From an uncultured Prevotellaceae bacterium (GTDB lineage: Bacteria; Bacteroidota; Bacteroidia; Bacteroidales; Bacteroidaceae), in assembly GCA_946405695.1 (NCBI GenBank), contig CAMJIA010000063.1, positions 1-8,389 of the forward strand: 8,389 nt of DNA, written 5' to 3'. Positions 1-6,388 of the stretch are shown here, piece by piece. How positions within the stretch are numbered: position 1 is the stretch's first letter; each line of letters opens with the position of its first letter. The notes beneath the pieces are model-generated. The model was not told the DNA's origin and did no database searches. It worked only from the letters and a program-made list of their open reading frames with translations. The position numbers were made by a program, and so were the translations under genes.

Positions 1-243
1 ATGCATGTCATCGACCTCGTGCTGAAAGCCATGCAGGAATGCGGCATCGCCCCCATGGTAAAGCCCATTCGTGGTGGTACTGATGGTGCGCAACTGTCGT
101 TCAAGGGTCTACCCTGCCCCAACATCTTTGCCGGTGGCATCAACTTCCACGGTCCATACGAGTTCGTGCCCATCCAGTCCATGGAGAAAGCCATGCAGCT
201 GATTGTCAAGATCTGCGAGCTCACGGCAAGTTTTAACGATTAA
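1..243 (+). CDS. pepT: Peptidase T (tripeptide aminopeptidase), C-terminal end; 5' part lies outside the window
   Basis: This is the last 80 residues of a cytoplasmic M20-family zinc aminopeptidase that removes the N-terminal residue of tripeptides. The stretch [20 protein letters not shown] (residues 21-40 of the visible part) closely matches the PepT C-terminal catalytic region as I know it from E. coli. The His in the NFHGPYEF segment (residue 50 here) corresponds to the last metal-binding histidine of the family. The ATG at base 1 is an internal methionine, because full-length PepT has about 400 residues; the true start is upstream. The stop is TAA at 241-243. The antiporter gene follows 28 bp downstream on the same strand with no visible terminator, so the two are probably co-transcribed. 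The identification is firm; only the upstream part is unknown. Confidence 0.96.
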   Translation: MHVIDLVLKAMQECGIAPMVKPIRGGTDGAQLSFKGLPCPNIFAGGINFHGPYEFVPIQSMEKAMQLIVKICELTASFND

Positions 244-271
244 TTTCTTATTTGTCATTTAGCGTAGCGCA

Positions 272-2530
272 ATGTCCGAACTACCCACCATGATACAAGA
301 CCTGGCACTGATGCTCATCGTGGCAGGCATCGTGACCCTCATCTTCAAGCGTCTTAAACAGCCATTGGTTTTGGGTTATATCGTCGCTGGATTCCTGGTG
401 TCGCCCCACATGCCCTATACCGCTTCTGTGGCTGACAGGGAGAACGTGCAGCTATGGGCCGACATCGGTGTCATGTTCCTACTGTTCTCATTGGGTCTCG
501 ACTTCTCGTTCAAGAAGATTCTGAAGATGGGTGCCTCACCGTTTATCTCGACGATGGTTATCATCTTCTCTATGTCGATGCTAGGTGTTTGTGTGGGACA
601 CACCTTCGGATGGTCAAAGATGGACTGCATCTTCCTGGGCGGTATGCTGGCCATGAGTTCCACCACTATTATATATAAGGCCTTCGACGACCTAGGACTG
701 CGACAGCAACAATTTGCCGGACTAGTCATGTCGGTACTGATATTGGAAGACATCCTGGCCATCGTCATGATGGTGATGCTGAGTGCCATTGCCAGTGGCA
801 ACAACCCTGATGGTGGACAGATGCTGGGCTCCATTGTAAAGATAGGTTTCTTCCTGATATTGTGGCTTATCGTAGGTATCTTTGCCATCCCGCTGTTCCT
901 GCGTCGGGTACGTCAGCTCATCAACAACGAAGTGCTACTCGTCGTGTCGTTAGGACTCTGCTGCGCCATGGCGGTCTTCTCCACAAAGGTCGGTTTCTCG
1001 TCAGCTTTCGGTGCTTTCATCATGGGTAGCATCCTGGCAGAGACCGTTGAAGCAGAAAAGATAGAAAAGTTGGTGGAACCTGTCAAGAACCTCTTTGGTG
1101 CCATCTTCTTTGTGTCTGTGGGTATGCTGGTAGACCCAGACATACTCATCAGCTATGCATGGCCCATCATCACACTGGTGCTGACCATCCTTATCGGACA
1201 GGCCGTATTCGGTTCGTTCTCCTTTATGCTGGCTGGTGAGAGTCTGAAATCGGCCATGCGCTGCGGTTTCTCCATGGCACAGATTGGTGAGTTCTCGTTT
1301 ATCATTGCTTCACTGGGTCTGTCACTGGATGTCATCAGCGACTTCCTCTATCCGGTAGTAGTGGCCGTATCAGTCATTACCACATTCCTTACGCCTTACA
1401 TGATACGACTTGCGACACCCGCTTATAGTGCCTTGGAGCATCGTTTGCCAACACGTCTGATTACCACACTCAACCAGTTGTCCATGAGTCATCCCAACAG
1501 TCAGGAGCAAAGCGCCTGGAAGCGATTGCTAACACAGATGGCCGTGAACACCGTGGTATACAGCATCCTGTCGTCAGCCTCCATTGCCGTGATGTTCACC
1601 TTCGTATTGCCTTTCATGCAAAAGTTGTTGCCTGGATGGACACTCCACTGGTATGCCAACGCTATCACAGGTGTGCTGACGGTGCTGTTCATAGCACCTT
1701 TCCTGCGTGCCATGGTGATGAAGAAGAACCGCTCTGAAGAGTGGAAGAAACTCTGGGCCGAGAGCAACCGCAACCACCTGCCCCTACTCTTTACAATCAT
1801 TGTGAGGGTACTGGTAGCGCTCAGCTTCATCTTCTACATCTGCCACCATCTCAGTCAGTTCAACAATGCCATCGTCATCACGCTGGGCATTGTCATCGTA
1901 GCACTCATCATCTTTTCGCGCTGGGTAAAGCGTCGCAGCATCGTGCTGGAGCGCCTGTTTGTGAACAATCTGCGTTCACGCGACATCGAGGCGCAGGTGC
2001 ATGGCAAGAAACGCCCGCTCTACGAAGGTAAATTGCTCGACCGCGATATTCATATCGCAGAGTTCGATGTGCCCACCAACTCCCTATGGATGGGCAGCAC
2101 CTTGAAGGAACTGAACCTGGGTAAGAAGTACGGTGTTCACGTCAGCAGCATTCTGCGCGGTGGCTTACGTATGAATATTCCCGATGGCGACTACACCATC
2201 TTCCCTTGCGACCGTCTGCAGGTCATTGGCAGTGATGAGCAGATGGCTAACTTCTCGAAGGCATTGGAGACGGACGTCATCCAGGAAGATCTGAAGTTGG
2301 AAAACCGCGAGATGAAACTACATCAGCTCATCATCTCTGCCGACAGTCCGTTTGTGGGCAAGACAATGGCAGAGAGCGGCATCCGCAGCATCTACGGTTG
2401 CATGGTGGTGGGTATTGAGGAAGGTAAGGAGAATCTCACTCCCGTACATCCCACCCGTCGTTTCGCAGAAGGCGATATCATTTGGGTGGTAGGTGAACAA
2501 GCATCCATCAACGATCTTCTCAACTCTTAA
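272..2530 (+). CDS. CPA2-family cation:proton antiporter (Kef-type) with two C-terminal RCK_C/TrkA_C domains
   Basis: This 752-residue inner-membrane protein probably exchanges K+ or Na+ for H+. Residues about 8-382 form the Na/H-exchanger core. Family hallmarks are AMSSTTIIYKAF (127-138), the acidic pair in LILEDILAIV (Glu159-Asp160), GAFIMGSILAET (247-258), NLFGAIFFVSVGM (273-285) and GFSMAQIGEFSF (332-343). About four more hydrophobic segments follow (about 428-449, 462-479, 503-526, 532-549). Two soluble RCK_C-like domains come last (about 592-668 and 682-752); no nucleotide-binding RCK_N (Rossmann) domain is visible. RCK_C domains can bind regulatory ligands such as c-di-AMP in other phyla; that they do so here is inference. 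The chosen start is ATG 272; an in-frame ATG at 290 (residue 7) is a plausible alternative, and neither has a clear ribosome-binding site. The exact ion cannot be read from the sequence. Its stop overlaps the stop of the convergent lptD-like gene. Confidence 0.93.
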   Translation: MSELPTMIQDLALMLIVAGIVTLIFKRLKQPLVLGYIVAGFLVSPHMPYTASVADRENVQLWADIGVMFLLFSLGLDFSFKKILKMGASPFISTMVIIFSMSMLGVCVGHTFGWSKMDCIFLGGMLAMSSTTIIYKAFDDLGLRQQQFAGLVMSVLILEDILAIVMMVMLSAIASGNNPDGGQMLGSIVKIGFFLILWLIVGIFAIPLFLRRVRQLINNEVLLVVSLGLCCAMAVFSTKVGFSSAFGAFIMGSILAETVEAEKIEKLVEPVKNLFGAIFFVSVGMLVDPDILISYAWPIITLVLTILIGQAVFGSFSFMLAGESLKSAMRCGFSMAQIGEFSFIIASLGLSLDVISDFLYPVVVAVSVITTFLTPYMIRLATPAYSALEHRLPTRLITTLNQLSMSHPNSQEQSAWKRLLTQMAVNTVVYSILSSASIAVMFTFVLPFMQKLLPGWTLHWYANAITGVLTVLFIAPFLRAMVMKKNRSEEWKKLWAESNRNHLPLLFTIIVRVLVALSFIFYICHHLSQFNNAIVITLGIVIVALIIFSRWVKRRSIVLERLFVNNLRSRDIEAQVHGKKRPLYEGKLLDRDIHIAEFDVPTNSLWMGSTLKELNLGKKYGVHVSSILRGGLRMNIPDGDYTIFPCDRLQVIGSDEQMANFSKALETDVIQEDLKLENREMKLHQLIISADSPFVGKTMAESGIRSIYGCMVVGIEEGKENLTPVHPTRRFAEGDIIWVVGEQASINDLLNS

Positions 2531-5409
2531 TACCACTGCACAGCATTAGAGTAGCTGGAGCGCTTGTCATACTTCAGTGCGTCAGTCAGCGTGGCGGCAT
2601 TACAGCGGAATGAGAAGTTATAGCTGGTATAAGGTGTCAGCACCACCTGACACGACATATTGAAACAGTGCAAGTCGCGTGACAGTGATGCTGTCGTCAT
2701 GGATAGTTTCTTTTGGTCGAAGTCGTAACCACTGGAGAACGAGATGTTCCAACCGTCCGACAGTCGGATGTTTCCACTGAAGTTCAGGTTCTGCGTGAAC
2801 TTATACGGATAACGCATGCGATCGTAGTCGAACTCGCCAGCGGTATTCTCACGCATGGTGATACCATAGCCGAAACTGATGGACCACGGCAGCGAGAACT
2901 TCATATAACCATCCTCATCGGTCTCGGCCATACCTGCATTCTCCTTACGGGCACCATGCTTACCAGCCTCCAGCGTATTGTCTAGGTTGGTATCAAGACC
3001 AGTGTCGTACTCGTCTTCGTCATCCTTGTTTTTCCCTTTTTTCTTGTCTTTATCCGACACCTTCTCACCACGCAGCCACTTGAAGAACTTAGCCACTTTC
3101 TCATTGCTGAGCGTGTACGACAGGTTCTGCGACATACCTTGGAAACGACCGAAGCGTCCGTAGCTATACTCCGTACGTTCACCGATATAAGGACGGGCAC
3201 CCACCGAGTCGGCCTCGTATGCATAGGTTGCGAAGGTAGCATTGAGGTTCAGCGTATAACTCTTCGACAGTTTCAGGCGCAGACGGGTAGTCAGGTCACT
3301 CCACGGACGCGTCTCTGCAGCAAAGTTATACGACATTGCGGCACCCAACTCATCAATGAGGCTAATCTTCTTAAAGCCCGTCGAGTCATCGTCACTCTTG
3401 ATCTTCATCTCGATATTGTTCGAGATATCCATTGAGATACTACCCGTTTTGCCCTTGCCCGGACCGCCATAGACCGTTCCCTGATACTGGCTGTACTCCA
3501 CCATCGTCACATTGCCTTTGGCATCTGTCTTCTGGTAAGTATCCCAGACACCATAGCGCTTGGCACTGAAGTCAGGTGCATAGTTGAAACTGATGCTGGG
3601 TGTGAAGACGTGACGAATACGGTCAATCTTTTCACCAAACAGTTTACGATTCGGGATAAAGAATCCATACACCTTGGTAGACAGTCCCAGCGACATGTTC
3701 CAGTTGTAGATATTGTGGAAACCCTGTATCGTGTCGACAACCTCCTTCTGGTTCTTCTCATCCCACGATCGCTTGTACTTCTGCAGATACATACGGTCGG
3801 TGAAGTTGAACGTAGGACTCACGTTCAGGAAGTTAAACAACGTAAAGCTCGCGCTGACAGGAATGACGTGCTGCATACCATTGCGCCAGTCCTTCGAGAA
3901 ACTCGAATGCATCAGTTTGTCCTCCTTGGTATGTATCTCATTCTTAAACTGTCCCGTATATCGCACCGATATCTTCTCATACCAGCGCTCTTTACCGACG
4001 GCATTCTTACGTTTGAACGGATAGAAGTTAGCAACCGATATGTTCAGGTCGGGCATGGTCAGGTCGATGATGGAGTCACGCATGTTCTGGTTCAGGTTGA
4101 ACGAGCTGGTCAGACTCATGCCCAGGCTGGAGAACTTTGTGCTCATTGCCACAGAACTGGTACGCGTCGACTGCGTCAGCGACTGCGGATTATACATCGA
4201 TGTCAGGTTGTTGCGTTCATAGCTGCTCGTCGCATAGTTCACACTGGCACGCAACGTCCTGTAAGGATTCGCCTTCTGATCCTGCGAATGCTGCCACAAC
4301 ACCTTGAAACTGGTGGTTTTGGTATAGTCGGGCATGTTCTTGTCACCGCTCACCGTGTTCTGGTAGCTCACCAGCATCGAACCACTATAGCGGTAACGCC
4401 TTCTGTAGTTCGACGTCGCAGTCACGCCCCACGAGCCTTTGGTATAGATCTCACCGATAAGCTTCAAGTCCATCTTGTCGCTGATGGCAAAGTAGTAGCC
4501 ACCATCACGCAGATAGAAACCGCGCGAGGTCTCGTCGCCATATGTCGGCATGATGAAACCCGACGAATAGCTTTTTGTAAAGGGGAAGAAGCCGTATGGT
4601 ACGGCGAAAGGCAACGGCACATCACAAACCACCAAGTAGGTTGGACCAAACACGACGTCCTTACCTGGGCGCACCTTGGCACGCGACATGGCGAAATAGA
4701 AGTCCGGATGCGGCTGGTCGCAGGTGGTATAGCGTCCGTGGTAGAGGAACATGTCGCCCTTGCCGTCGCGCTTCGACAGTTCTGAAGTCATGAAACCATC
4801 CTCCTGTTCGGTATAGGCATTGCTGATCAAGCCCTTCTTCGTCTTGAAGTTAAACGCCATCGTGTCCGTTTCATACGTATCATTACCCATCTTGAATATG
4901 GGCGTGCCATACTTATGACCCGTGGTGTCCATCGAACCCGTTGCATGTACCAGACTGGAGTCGAGCGACATGTATATCTGGTCACTCTCCAGGTCCATAT
5001 CCTGATATTTCACGTGCGAATTACCATAGAGGTGAGCGATGCCCGTAGCACCCTCATAGGTCATCGAGTCCTCCGCCGTATACGTTACGGGAGCATCGAT
5101 GCCATTCTTGCGCTGGCGATTGGCCGAGTCGGCAGCCAGCGAGTCGTCAATGGCCTTGTTGCGCTTCCAGATTAGCAACTGCAACGAGTCCATCGAGGCG
5201 GTGTCGGGGATGCTTTTGTCGACAGCCAAACTGTCGACCACACTGCTGTCCGCCACACTTCTGGGCGCCACAGTGCTGTCCGCCACAACGCTATCCACTA
5301 CAGTGCTATCTGCCCCAGCGGCACCTTGTGTAAAGCGCAACCGAGGTACTTCCGCCACCACAAAAACGATGACGAAAAGCAGCAGAAATATGAGCGTTTT
5401 TCTTCTCAC
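2527..5409 (-). CDS. LptD/OstA-like outer-membrane LPS-assembly protein
   Basis: The 960-residue product is predicted to be an outer-membrane beta-barrel that inserts lipopolysaccharide into the outer leaflet, the Bacteroidetes version of LptD. The N-terminus is MRRK plus a hydrophobic stretch to about residue 20 (signal peptide or anchor). A low-complexity segment rich in DS pairs follows (about 33-95), then an OstA-like beta-jellyroll (about 105-255) with motifs such as YGNSHVKYQDMDLESDQIYM and YTTCDQPHPDFYFAMSRAKV. Next is the family-typical VCDVPLPFAVPYGFFPF (261-277), leading into a long barrel of alternating, aromatic-rich strands that ends in ...NAVQWY. Cys230 and Cys262 could form a disulfide (inference). 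A charged insert (about 783-823) interrupts the barrel and probably forms a loop. The start is GTG: no in-frame ATG lies between it and an upstream TAA, and the positive n-region follows immediately. True LptD function is inferred from domain order; a generic OstA-like transporter role is the alternative. Confidence 0.87.
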   Translation of the reverse strand: MRRKTLIFLLLFVIVFVVAEVPRLRFTQGAAGADSTVVDSVVADSTVAPRSVADSSVVDSLAVDKSIPDTASMDSLQLLIWKRNKAIDDSLAADSANRQRKNGIDAPVTYTAEDSMTYEGATGIAHLYGNSHVKYQDMDLESDQIYMSLDSSLVHATGSMDTTGHKYGTPIFKMGNDTYETDTMAFNFKTKKGLISNAYTEQEDGFMTSELSKRDGKGDMFLYHGRYTTCDQPHPDFYFAMSRAKVRPGKDVVFGPTYLVVCDVPLPFAVPYGFFPFTKSYSSGFIMPTYGDETSRGFYLRDGGYYFAISDKMDLKLIGEIYTKGSWGVTATSNYRRRYRYSGSMLVSYQNTVSGDKNMPDYTKTTSFKVLWQHSQDQKANPYRTLRASVNYATSSYERNNLTSMYNPQSLTQSTRTSSVAMSTKFSSLGMSLTSSFNLNQNMRDSIIDLTMPDLNISVANFYPFKRKNAVGKERWYEKISVRYTGQFKNEIHTKEDKLMHSSFSKDWRNGMQHVIPVSASFTLFNFLNVSPTFNFTDRMYLQKYKRSWDEKNQKEVVDTIQGFHNIYNWNMSLGLSTKVYGFFIPNRKLFGEKIDRIRHVFTPSISFNYAPDFSAKRYGVWDTYQKTDAKGNVTMVEYSQYQGTVYGGPGKGKTGSISMDISNNIEMKIKSDDDSTGFKKISLIDELGAAMSYNFAAETRPWSDLTTRLRLKLSKSYTLNLNATFATYAYEADSVGARPYIGERTEYSYGRFGRFQGMSQNLSYTLSNEKVAKFFKWLRGEKVSDKDKKKGKNKDDEDEYDTGLDTNLDNTLEAGKHGARKENAGMAETDEDGYMKFSLPWSISFGYGITMRENTAGEFDYDRMRYPYKFTQNLNFSGNIRLSDGWNISFSSGYDFDQKKLSMTTASLSRDLHCFNMSCQVVLTPYTSYNFSFRCNAATLTDALKYDKRSSYSNAVQWY

Positions 5410-5414
5410 GGCTG

Positions 5415-5422
5415 CAAAGGTA
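5415..5422 (-). promoter_or_regulatory. Predicted Bacteroidetes-type -7 box of the lptD-like gene
   Basis: The minus strand reads TACCTTTG here, matching the Bacteroidetes -7 consensus TAnnTTTG. Only five bases (5410-5414) separate it from the GTG start. A weak -33 candidate, CTG on the minus strand at 5441-5443, lies 18 bp upstream instead of the usual TTG at 19-21 bp. Transcription would begin at or within a base or two of the start codon, giving a leaderless or almost leaderless mRNA. Transcription from further upstream cannot be excluded. Confidence 0.55.
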
Positions 5423-5460
5423 CAACTTTTTGAGCATTTACAGAATATTTAAGGACAGAA

Positions 5461-5483
5461 ATTATGGGAAATTGTGGGAAATT
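5461..5483. repeat. Two tandem 10-bp AT-rich units upstream of the lptD-like gene
   Basis: The unit attRtgggaa occurs twice in a row (5461-5470 and 5471-5480, one mismatch) and is followed by a partial third unit, att. It lies in the short non-coding stretch between the lptD-like promoter and the gene remnant. No function is visible; it could be a simple expansion. Confidence 0.6.
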
Positions 5484-5516
5484 AACCCTTCAACCAAAAT
5501 ACATAGAGGAATATAG

Positions 5517-5881
5517 ATTGCAATCCCAGATTCCTTAGACAATCTCACCAGCATCGAGGCTGGCAAGCCGTATATCGTGAAGTGGGCTGTCACCACACCC
5601 GACTACATCAAGAACCCCGTATTCAGCAATGTCACCATCAGCAATGCGACGAGTAACGTAGGGACCACCTATGCGAACTTCATCGGCATCAGCAGTCTTA
5701 TGGACATTGCAGGTGAGGATAAGACGATGCTCTTCCTTGGATTCTTTCTTTGTCTAAGGAACCAGGGACCCAAGGAAATAATCCTGTAGACTACTACACG
5801 CTTGACGGCCGCAAGCTGCAGGGCAAGCCGACGATAAAGGGCGTGTATATCAATAATGGCAAGAAACTAGTAATTAAATAG
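5517..5881 (+). pseudogene. Decayed 3' end of a secreted/surface protein (Prevotella-type C-terminal tail)
   Basis: Two pieces of one protein type lie in different frames. From just after an in-frame TAG (5514-5516), the first frame reads ...IPDSLDNLTSIEAGKPYIVKW and continues to ...AGEDKTMLFLG near 5740. That style (AGKPYIVKW, NPVFSNVTISNA, EDKTMLFLG) is familiar from large Prevotella surface proteins. The tail PVDYYTLDGRKLQGKPTIKG through VYINNGKKLVIK and a TAG stop lies in another frame at 5783-5881. The DGRKL...GVYI...GKK pattern resembles C-terminal sorting-type tails. The roughly 40 bp between the pieces fit neither one well, and intact relatives appear to carry many more residues there, so an internal deletion plus frameshift is inferred. 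There is no start, no promoter and no upstream gene body. A short translated fragment starting at GTG 5577 is possible but unlikely to be functional. Confidence 0.68.
5524..5768. repeat. 19-bp imperfect inverted repeat bracketing the first part of the gene remnant
   Basis: The left arm at 5524-5542 is the reverse complement of the right arm at 5750-5768 at 17 of 19 positions. Twelve bases, TTCCTTAGACAA (5531-5542) against TTGTCTAAGGAA (5750-5761), match perfectly. The right arm falls inside the segment joining the two reading frames of the pseudogene. A second, smaller inverted pair, TTCCTTGG (5733-5740) and CCAAGGAA (5770-5777), flanks the same junction. No target-site duplication was found next to the arms. 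Confidence 0.7.
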
Positions 5882-5946
5882 AACTAGCAGGCACAAAAAC
5901 GGAAAAGAATTCGTGGAAAAGTGATTGTTTTTTTATGATTTTGATT

Positions 5947-5984
5947 AAAAACTTGCAAAAAATGACTGTTTTTTGCAAGTTTTT
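5947..5984. terminator. Strong bidirectional hairpin with A/T tracts, possible intrinsic terminator
   Basis: A perfect 16-bp stem (5947-5962 with 5969-5984) encloses the loop tgactg. The core CTTGC/GCAAG is flanked by runs of A and T, so RNA from either strand would carry a U-tract after the stem. It lies 66 bp downstream of the gene-remnant stop (plus strand) and about 405 bp beyond the HD-gene stop (minus strand). The GC content of the stem is low, so termination strength is uncertain. Confidence 0.55.
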
Positions 5985-5988
5985 TGAT

Positions 5989-6020
5989 GCCTTTTTGACG
6001 CTTTTTAGGTCAAAAAAGGC
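5989..6020. repeat. Second stem-loop, GCCTTTTTGAC / GTCAAAAAAGGC
   Basis: The arms 5989-5999 and 6009-6020 pair over 11 bp with one extra A in the right arm and a nine-base loop. It follows the preceding hairpin after only four bases, so the two would stack in RNA. It could act as part of a tandem terminator or belong to a larger repeat element. Confidence 0.6.
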
Positions 6021-6034
6021 CATTTTTTGCCAAA

Positions 6035-6119
6035 ATCTACCACCTACCACATATCTACCACCACCTCGCGAGCCCTTTATTTAAAGGTATTTCAGATGGG
6101 TAGTGGTAGAATGGTAGAT
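6035..6119. repeat. Large imperfect inverted repeat built from CTACCAC motifs
   Basis: The left side carries TACCAC three times (within 6035-6050 and 6053-6065), and the right side (6100-6119) carries the complementary GTGGTAGAATGGTAGAT. ATCTACCA at 6035-6042 pairs with TGGTAGAT at 6112-6119, and CTACCAC at 6044-6050 pairs with GTGGTAG at 6103-6109 with small offsets. A perfect inner hairpin, CCTTTA-TT-TAAAGG, sits at 6074-6087. Because the left motif is duplicated, alternative pairings are possible. No protein or known RNA family is recognised. Confidence 0.6.
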
Positions 6120-6120
6120 A

Positions 6121-6147
6121 TTTCTCGAAAATTAAAATTTTGAGAAA
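6121..6147. repeat. 12-bp hairpin with a single bulged G
   Basis: TTTCTC (6121-6126) and AAAATT (6128-6133) pair with AATTTT (6136-6141) and GAGAAA (6142-6147). G6127 is bulged and the loop is two As. A weaker 5-bp hairpin, TGAGG / CCTCA, follows at 6148-6163. Both continue the run of adjacent stem-loops that began at 5947. Confidence 0.6.
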
Positions 6148-6190
6148 TGAGGTAATAGCCTCAAAAGACAAGGGGTATCGCTAGGCGGTA

Positions 6191-6338
6191 CCAACGTCAT
6201 CTATGACCCGTTCCAACGTCATTTTCGGGTGCTTCCGACGTCATCTACGACTCGTTCCGATGATACTTTAGGGGGGTAAAGTATCATCGGAACGACCGCA
6301 AAACACCATCGGAACGGGTGGAAGGAACGTCAAGAACG
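6191..6338. repeat. Mirror-symmetric array of degenerate 22-bp units around a perfect hairpin
   Basis: Left units start with CC at 6191, 6213, 6235 and 6257, exactly 22 bp apart, and share the pattern CCRACGTCAT near their start and CGTT or GCTT at the end. On the right side GGAACG recurs at 6289 and 6311, with a mutated copy (agaacg) at 6333, again 22 bp apart but inverted. The two sides mirror each other about a point between 6273 and 6274. There 6252-6270 pairs perfectly with 6277-6295 (19 bp) around a loop of six Gs. A period of 22 is not a multiple of three, so this is not a coding repeat. I do not recognise a named element; an intergenic REP/MITE-like repeat, a protein-binding array or a structured RNA are all possible. 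Confidence 0.75.
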
Positions 6339-6388
6339 ACCCTAAAGTGACATACTTTCCATCAAGTCCTCATAAGGCAGAGATGTAT

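Larger units (their letters stand above)
5882..6388. other. 507-bp gene-free region dense in stem-loops and repeats
   Basis: No credible coding sequence is present on either strand. The first 65 bp are AT-rich and unremarkable. From 5947 to 6338 the region is almost entirely hairpins and repeats, listed separately. The last 50 bp (6339-6388) lead to the 3' end of the HD-domain gene and show nothing recognisable. The block sits between a decaying gene and a conserved gene, a typical place for intergenic repeat elements to accumulate. Confidence 0.7.

Noticed and set aside
3610..4785. A 391-codon open frame on the plus strand, antisense to the lptD-like gene
   Set aside because: It lies wholly inside a well-supported gene, has no promoter box or recognisable domain, and its composition (rich in His, Arg, Val, Thr) is what the complement of this gene would give.
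5524..5768. A miniature transposable element with 19-bp terminal inverted repeats
   Set aside because: No target-site duplication flanks the arms and the interior is protein-coding remnant in the same orientation as the tail; kept only as an inverted repeat.
5577..5789. A 70-codon frame starting at GTG 5577 as a separate small gene
   Set aside because: The same frame continues upstream to 5517 with family-like sequence (TSIEAGKPYIV), so the GTG is internal to a remnant; its last residues run out of frame into unrelated sequence.
6252..6295. Intrinsic terminator for the HD-domain gene
   Set aside because: The stem is strong, but no U-tract follows it on the minus strand, and the loop is a run of Cs in that RNA; termination cannot be supported from the sequence.
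6191..6338. CRISPR array
   Set aside because: Units are only 22 bp, abut without unique spacers, are degenerate and change orientation in the middle; no cas genes are nearby.
6191..6338. Iterons of a replication origin
   Set aside because: The length of 22 bp would fit, but there is no replication initiator gene, the units are inverted about a centre and the surroundings are ordinary chromosomal genes.
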